A stretch of 64,000 nucleotides of DNA from UBA7803 sp036381275 (GTDB taxonomy: Bacteria > Pseudomonadota > Gammaproteobacteria > Pseudomonadales > Azotimanducaceae): the NCBI GenBank assembly GCA_036381275.1, contig DASVDC010000166.1, positions 1-64,000 of the forward strand, given 5' to 3'. Below are positions 60,151 to 64,000 of this stretch, piece after piece. Positions within the stretch are counted from its first letter, which is position 1. Every line of letters starts with the position of its first letter. Made by a program: the position numbers and the translations under genes. A model generated the notes under the pieces. It was not told the origin of the DNA and searched no databases. It worked only from the letters and a program-made list of their open reading frames with translations.

Positions 60151-60652
60151 GGTCGAGCACCATCAGCAGCCGGCCGAATCCGATGTACTGGCCCGCCATC
60201 ATGCCGAGCTCGAGAATTTCCGGCTCGCTGAAATGCTCGCGCAGCCGGTCGAAGAACCGATCGTCGATGCTTTTGTGATCGGTGGCGAGGCGCTCGGCGA
60301 ATTCCACCGCCAGCGCTTCCCGCGGCGTGAAGCCGGCTCCGTCGCGATCCAGTTCCGAGATCTTCTCCTCGGTCAGTCCGTTTTCCATCGCCGATGGAAA
60401 TCGAGCGCCGAGTCACGTGAAGCAGTCGTTCAGCCGGGCGATCTTCAGGCGGACCAGTTCCTTCAGCGCGGGCTCGACCAGGGCGCCGTTGTGCGCCGGG
60501 TAGTAGAACTTGAAGTAGCTGTCGAACAACGACGGGTGCTGCGCCAGGCCGCGCAGCACGGAGGCATCGGCGCCCGCCGCTTCGGCGGCGCGTACCTGCT
60601 CGCGCGTCGCTTCCGGCAGCTCCTCGTCCGGCAGCAGTCGGATTCTCGCCAT
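60104..60652 (-). CDS. Carboxymuconolactone-decarboxylase-family protein, candidate selenoprotein (CxxU)
   Basis: From the ATG at 60652 (GGAGAG upstream) the frame reads 79 residues of a CMD/AhpD-like protein ending ELVRLKIARLNDCFT. It meets TGA at 60413-60415 and continues in the same frame for 102 more residues (LGARFPSAMENGLTEEKI to the stop at 60104). Family members have a CxxC redox pair here, so TGA sits at the second Cys (C77-F-T-U80). The downstream part is fully conserved-looking (FTPREALAVEFAERLATDH, SEPEILELGMMAGQYIGFGR). A stem-loop follows the TGA. I read it as a 182-residue selenoprotein, probably a peroxidatic or disulfide-type enzyme. The alternative is a recent nonsense mutation or a sequencing error. 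Confidence 0.72.
60382..60400 (-). other. Bacterial SECIS-like stem-loop
   Basis: On the coding strand TTTCCATC pairs perfectly with GATGGAAA (8 base pairs) around the loop GGC. The loop begins 20 bases after the in-frame TGA. Bacterial SECIS elements lie directly downstream of UGA, with the apical loop about 16-37 bases away and a G among its first two bases; this one fits all three points. Confidence 0.6.
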
Positions 60653-60801
60653 GTCGGCTCTCCGGTGAATGGACGGCACCGCTGCACGTTGCCCGCTGAA
60701 AGCCCGCGTTGTCAAACCGACGTGCCCGGCAGGCCGCCATCCCCGTGCCGCTGAACGTTTTGCTTGCTTTGTCGCGCTCGAGGTTCCATGGTTGTTCCAA
60801 A

Positions 60802-60822
60802 CCGCTCCCCATCCGTGAGCGG
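60802..60822 (+). promoter_or_regulatory. Hairpin in cold-shock gene leader
   Basis: CCGCTC and GAGCGG pair around a nine-base loop, about 22 bases before the cold-shock start codon. It may affect temperature-dependent translation. Confidence 0.35.
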
Positions 60823-60844
60823 ACAACGCGAATGGAGGCCAGAC

Positions 60845-61048
60845 ATGGCTATCGGAACGGTCAAGTGGTTCAACGCGACGAAAGGCTTCGGCTTCATCCA
60901 GCCGGAATCCGGCGCGGCGGACGTATTCGTGCACATCAGCGCCGTCGAGAAGGCCGGCATGGACTCGCTGCGCGAGGGCCAGCGCGTGAGCTACGACGTG
61001 ATCGAAGAGCGCGGCAGGAAGGCGGCGGGCAACCTGAAGAACGCCTGA
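60845..61048 (+). CDS. Cold-shock domain protein (CspA family)
   Basis: This 67-residue OB-fold nucleic-acid-binding protein has RNP1 KGFGFIQ and RNP2 VFVHISAV, with the typical start MAIGTVKWFNATKGFGFI. It acts as an RNA chaperone. The ATG at 60845 has GGAGG-like GGAGGCC upstream and a 190-base leader free of genes, as is common for cold-shock messages. It is divergent from the candidate selenoprotein. Monocistronic. Confidence 0.93.
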   Translation: MAIGTVKWFNATKGFGFIQPESGAADVFVHISAVEKAGMDSLREGQRVSYDVIEERGRKAAGNLKNA

Positions 61049-61067
61049 CGCTCCCGCGCGATCCATC

Positions 61068-61089
61068 GAGGCGGCCTTCGAGCCGCCTC
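61068..61089 (+). terminator. Hairpin after cold-shock gene
   Basis: GAGGCGGC pairs with GCCGCCTC around CTTCGA, 20 bases after the cold-shock stop. There is no long T-run, so termination is probable but not certain. Confidence 0.5.
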
Positions 61090-61189
61090 ATCCCGTCCGC
61101 TCGCTTCCCCGGAACTGACGACTCTCCAGCGGCGCGCGTTCCGATCCCGCTTCCCGGGCAGTCGAGTCGGTAATGCGGTGAAATGGCAC

Positions 61190-61195
61190 TATACT
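61190..61195 (+). promoter_or_regulatory. Possible -10 box of the MFS gene
   Basis: TATACT, 35 bases upstream of the MFS start, stands out in GC-rich surroundings. The -35 position 17 bases earlier (TCGGTA) is weak. Confidence 0.35.
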
Positions 61196-61229
61196 CGGTG
61201 CCCGTCGCCGAGCGGACGGAAGCCATTCC

Positions 61230-62591
61230 ATGACGGACACGACTGCAGACGCGGCGCGCGGTGTCGACGGCGCGCCGAGCGTACGCCAGGTCACGCCGCG
61301 CTATCGCACGTACGCGATCGGCCTGCTGTTCGTGGTCTACGTGTTCAACTTCATCGACCGGCAGATCGTCACGATTCTGGCCGAGCCGATCAAACGCGAC
61401 CTTCAGATCGCGGACTGGCAGCTCGGACTGATGACCGGCACCGCGTTCGCGCTGTTCTACTGCACGCTGGGCATTCCGATCGCGCGGCTCGCCGAGCGGC
61501 GCAGCCGCCCCTGGATCATCGGCCTGTCCCTCGCCGCCTGGAGCGGCTTCACAGCGCTCTGCGGGCTCGCGCAGAACTTCTGGCAACTCGTGATGGCGCG
61601 GGTCGGTGTCGGCGTGGGCGAGGCCGGCTGCACGCCGCCGGCGCATTCGCTGATCGCCGACTACACGCCGAAGGAGAAGCGCGCCTCGGCGATGGCGTTC
61701 TATCTGCTCGGCAACCCGATCGGCGCGTTGCTCGGCGTGGTGATCGGCGGGCTGGTCGCCGACGCCTACGGCTGGCGTACCGCATTCCTGCTCGTCGGGC
61801 TGCCGGGGATTGCGCTCGCCTTCGTCGTGGTACTGACGCTGGTGGAGCCGCGCCTGAAGCGCGCGGCGGCGCTCGCGCGGGAAGCCGCGCCGGCGGCGGA
61901 GTCGACGTTCGGCGATGCGCTCCGGGTGCTGCTCGGCAAGCGCACGTTCTGGCTGATGGCGAGCGGCGTGTCGATCGTCGCGTTCATCGGATACGGCCAC
62001 GCGCCGTTCGGCGCGTCGTTCTTCCTGCGCGTGCACGGCGCCGAGATCGAGCAACTCGCCGCGCAGTTCGGGCTCGGTGCGATCGGCTTCGTGGGCCTCT
62101 CGCTCGGTCTCATTCTCGGGCTGGCCGCCGGCCTCGGCGTGTTCCTCGGCGGCGTCATCGGAGACCGCTTCGGCGCGCGGGATCTCGGTGCGTACATGAG
62201 CATTCCGGGCATTGCGGTGCTGGTGACCGTGCCGATCTACACGGTCGCGCTGCTGTTGCCGACGTTCCTGCCGGTGCTGCCGCTGCTCGCGCTGAACTCG
62301 GTGCTGGTGTCGCTCTGGCAGGGGCCGGTGTACGCGACGGTGCAGAACATCACGCCGGTGCAGATGCGCGCCACCGCCGCTTCCATCTTCCTGTTCATCG
62401 CGAACCTGATCGGCCTCGGACTCGGGCCCCTCGCGGTCGGGTTCGCGAGCGACATCCTGGCGGGCCCGTTCGGGCTCGGCTCCGCCGAGGGCGTGCGCTG
62501 GGCGCTGATCGGGTCGCAGTTCCTCGCAATTCCGGCGTTCGTCTGCTTCTGGATCGCGCGACGCACGATCCGGGAGGAGATGGAGGAATGA
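61230..62591 (+). CDS. MFS transporter (spinster-like)
   Basis: This 453-residue major facilitator has about twelve hydrophobic segments and the spinster-type N-terminal half: VYVFNFIDRQIVTILAEPIK near residue 33, GIPIARLAERRSRPWII near 85 (loop-2 motif) and GEAGCTPPAHSLIADYTPKEKRA near 131. Proteins of this group accompany sulfatase, aromatic and steroid catabolic genes and import or export organic acids or lipids. It is convergent with the sulfatase at 62602, ten bases away. Confidence 0.88.
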   Translation: MTDTTADAARGVDGAPSVRQVTPRYRTYAIGLLFVVYVFNFIDRQIVTILAEPIKRDLQIADWQLGLMTGTAFALFYCTLGIPIARLAERRSRPWIIGLSLAAWSGFTALCGLAQNFWQLVMARVGVGVGEAGCTPPAHSLIADYTPKEKRASAMAFYLLGNPIGALLGVVIGGLVADAYGWRTAFLLVGLPGIALAFVVVLTLVEPRLKRAAALAREAAPAAESTFGDALRVLLGKRTFWLMASGVSIVAFIGYGHAPFGASFFLRVHGAEIEQLAAQFGLGAIGFVGLSLGLILGLAAGLGVFLGGVIGDRFGARDLGAYMSIPGIAVLVTVPIYTVALLLPTFLPVLPLLALNSVLVSLWQGPVYATVQNITPVQMRATAASIFLFIANLIGLGLGPLAVGFASDILAGPFGLGSAEGVRWALIGSQFLAIPAFVCFWIARRTIREEMEE

Positions 62592-62601
62592 CCTCCGCCG
62601 G

Positions 62602-64000
62602 TCAGACCGGCGCCTTACGCTCCAGGCGAGGCGTGCGCGGCGGGGGCAGATGGTCGCGCAGATCCGCGACGAGCTCGGCCTTCAGCCGCTGGCGCGCCGG
62701 GTCGTCCCACAGGTTCGCCGTCGCACCGGGGTCCTCGCGCAGGTCGTAGAGCTCACCTTCGGTGCCCTCGTAGAGCGATCCGGCCGAGTACGGGGTGCAG
62801 AGCCAGCCGTCGCGGTAGATCGAATCGAGCTTGAGCTGCACCGGCCCGTGCACGCTCTCCCATTCGGTGATGACCCGCTCGCGGCGCTGCACCCGCGCCT
62901 GCTCGTCAGAGATTGGCAGCGGCTGGCCCTCGACCCACTCGGGCGCCTCGATGCCGGCGATGCGGCAGAACGTGCTGGCGAGGTCCACGTGCCCGACCGG
63001 CGCCGTCACCTCCGCGGCCGGCACGCCCGCGCAGGGTGCCGGGCGCCAGATCAGCGGCAGGCGCATCAAGGCATCGACGTGGTAGGGGCCCTTGAACAGC
63101 AGGCCGTAGTCGCCCTGCAGCTCTCCGTGATCGGTGGTGAAGATCACGTCGGTCTCGGCGGTCCAGCCGCGCCGGTCGAGATAGCTGAGCACGCGATCGC
63201 AGGCTTCGTCGATCAGCTCGTTTTCGATGTGCGTGAACGCGTTGATCTCACGGATCTGATCCGGCGTCAGGTCGCACGGCCGGAAACCGCGCGGCGATTC
63301 GAGGTTGCTCCACAGGCTCCCGTCGAAGTAGCCGAGCCAGTGCTTCGGCTTTCCGGCGAGCAGCGCCGCGGCTTTCTCTGCGCTGCCGGGATACAGGTCG
63401 GGCAGCGGCACGTCGCGCCAGTCGATGCGGTGGCGTTCCGACGCCGGCGGATCCCAGGGATGGTGCGGATCGGGGAAGCTCATCCAGACGAACCAGTCTT
63501 CGTCCGCGCCGAGCGTGTCGAGCCACGCGATGGTGCGCTCGGCGACCCAGTCGGTGTGATAGAGCTCCCGCGGCACCGCCGCCGGCCAGATCTGCACGGC
63601 GCCGGTTTCGCCGCGGCTCGCGGTGTTCTGCTGCAGGTCCGGCGTGATCATCGGGTACAGCTCGCCGATCGCCTCCGGGTGCTCGCGCTCGAGCCATACA
63701 TCGTAGTGGGCGTGGCCGGTGATGAAGTGGTTCGCGAGCTCCATGTGCTCGAAGCCGCGGTGCGGCCCGAACTCGCCGGCCCGCGCCATGCGGTTCTCGT
63801 AGAACGCTTCGGGCGGCGCGAGCCAGGGCTCGAAGTGCGCCTTGCCGATCAACGCGGTGCGGTAGCCGTGTCGGTGCAGCCAGCCGGCGATGGTCGGGTC
63901 GTCGGGCGGCAGACTGACTCCGTTCATCCAGACGCCGTGGGTGGCGACGTGCTGACCCGTGATGATGGTCGCCCGCGCCGGCATGCAGACCACGCTCTGG
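62602..64000 (-). CDS. Sulfatase, N-terminus beyond window edge
   Basis: Open to the window end, at least 465 residues. The visible start SVVCMPARATIITGQ contains the canonical formylglycine motif C-x-P-x-R (CMPAR). Typical sulfatase metal and substrate motifs follow: GKAHFEPW, SFPDPHHPWDPP, FTTDHGELQGDYGLLFKGPYH. The FPDPHHPFDPP string is that of the choline-sulfatase/phosphonate-monoester-hydrolase-like branch. About 50 residues with the first metal ligands lie outside. It differs from the sulfatase at 15898 in its active-site motif and in lacking a visible leader. Confidence 0.88.
   Translation of the reverse strand, partial: QSVVCMPARATIITGQHVATHGVWMNGVSLPPDDPTIAGWLHRHGYRTALIGKAHFEPWLAPPEAFYENRMARAGEFGPHRGFEHMELANHFITGHAHYDVWLEREHPEAIGELYPMITPDLQQNTASRGETGAVQIWPAAVPRELYHTDWVAERTIAWLDTLGADEDWFVWMSFPDPHHPWDPPASERHRIDWRDVPLPDLYPGSAEKAAALLAGKPKHWLGYFDGSLWSNLESPRGFRPCDLTPDQIREINAFTHIENELIDEACDRVLSYLDRRGWTAETDVIFTTDHGELQGDYGLLFKGPYHVDALMRLPLIWRPAPCAGVPAAEVTAPVGHVDLASTFCRIAGIEAPEWVEGQPLPISDEQARVQRRERVITEWESVHGPVQLKLDSIYRDGWLCTPYSAGSLYEGTEGELYDLREDPGATANLWDDPARQRLKAELVADLRDHLPPPRTPRLERKAPV

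Noticed and set aside
60382..60652. Reading the 60413 TGA as a normal stop and 60388-60104 as a separate small gene
   Set aside because: Both parts are in the same frame, join seamlessly as one family-length protein, and the TGA is exactly at a catalytic Cys position. The second part has no ribosome-binding site.

Overview
This window is GC-rich chromosomal DNA, densely packed with genes on both strands, with many 1 to 20 base start/stop overlaps and several convergent overlaps of 20 to 50 bases. Dispersed REP-like palindromes (arm core GTGGGAGCGG, centre CCGGCCGCGAAT), two-membrane transport systems (TRAP, ABC peptide-type), lipoproteins and Tat/Sec leaders point to a Gram-negative proteobacterium. 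I would guess an environmental gammaproteobacterium with a lipid- and xenobiotic-oriented metabolism. The genus cannot be told from the sequence. No rRNA, tRNA, prophage, plasmid or CRISPR feature was seen.

Layout. 1-7 kb: exported proteins, a FATP-type acyl-CoA synthetase, two metallo-beta-lactamase-fold hydrolases, a small membrane protein and a beta-lactamase-fold lipoprotein. 7-14 kb: acyl-CoA dehydrogenase, fatty acid desaturase, zinc-ribbon protein, SRPBCC proteins, an ArsR/SRPBCC pair with clear operator-like repeats, and a Gfo/Idh/MocA dehydrogenase. 14-20.6 kb: an MFS exporter behind a terminator-like leader, a Tat-exported sulfatase, a tandem-duplicated hydrolase with its MarR regulator, and a decayed lipase. 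20.6-30 kb: a near-complete coenzyme F420 cluster (fused FO synthase, CofC, CofD, CofE, F420:NADP reductase), interrupted by a 0.7-kb repeat element. Two luciferase-like (LLM) oxidoreductases further along (31.6 and 38.7 kb) are plausible users of the cofactor. 30-42 kb: an ECF42-type sigma factor with its DGPF partner, an ABC transporter without ATPase genes, glucokinase and assorted hydrolases. 42-47.5 kb: a TRAP transporter with a TatT lipoprotein, then a Rieske oxygenase divergent from a TetR regulator. 48-64 kb: a PAS/GGDEF/EAL protein, YjbQ, a two-subunit acyl-CoA dehydrogenase operon, a ZIP transporter, a winged-helix/TolB/TPR regulator, a carboxymuconolactone-decarboxylase-family protein, a cold-shock protein, an MFS carrier and a second sulfatase that runs off the window.

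Three things stand out. First, the carboxymuconolactone-decarboxylase-family gene at 60104-60652 carries an in-frame TGA exactly where the second cysteine of the family CxxC motif belongs. It is followed at the right distance by a perfect stem-loop with a G-first loop, so it is a candidate selenoprotein (CxxU). Second, two diverged copies of a roughly 0.7-kb element (24951-25642 and 47641-48341) share an end sequence GGTAACACCTGGA and internal copies of TTGATTCGGGCGATGTT in both orientations. Both copies sit between the two halves of a REP palindrome. They match no element class I recognise. Third, REP palindromes have been built into reading frames: the N-termini of the desaturase and an SRPBCC protein, the C-terminus of a small membrane protein, and the last codons of the GGDEF/EAL protein.
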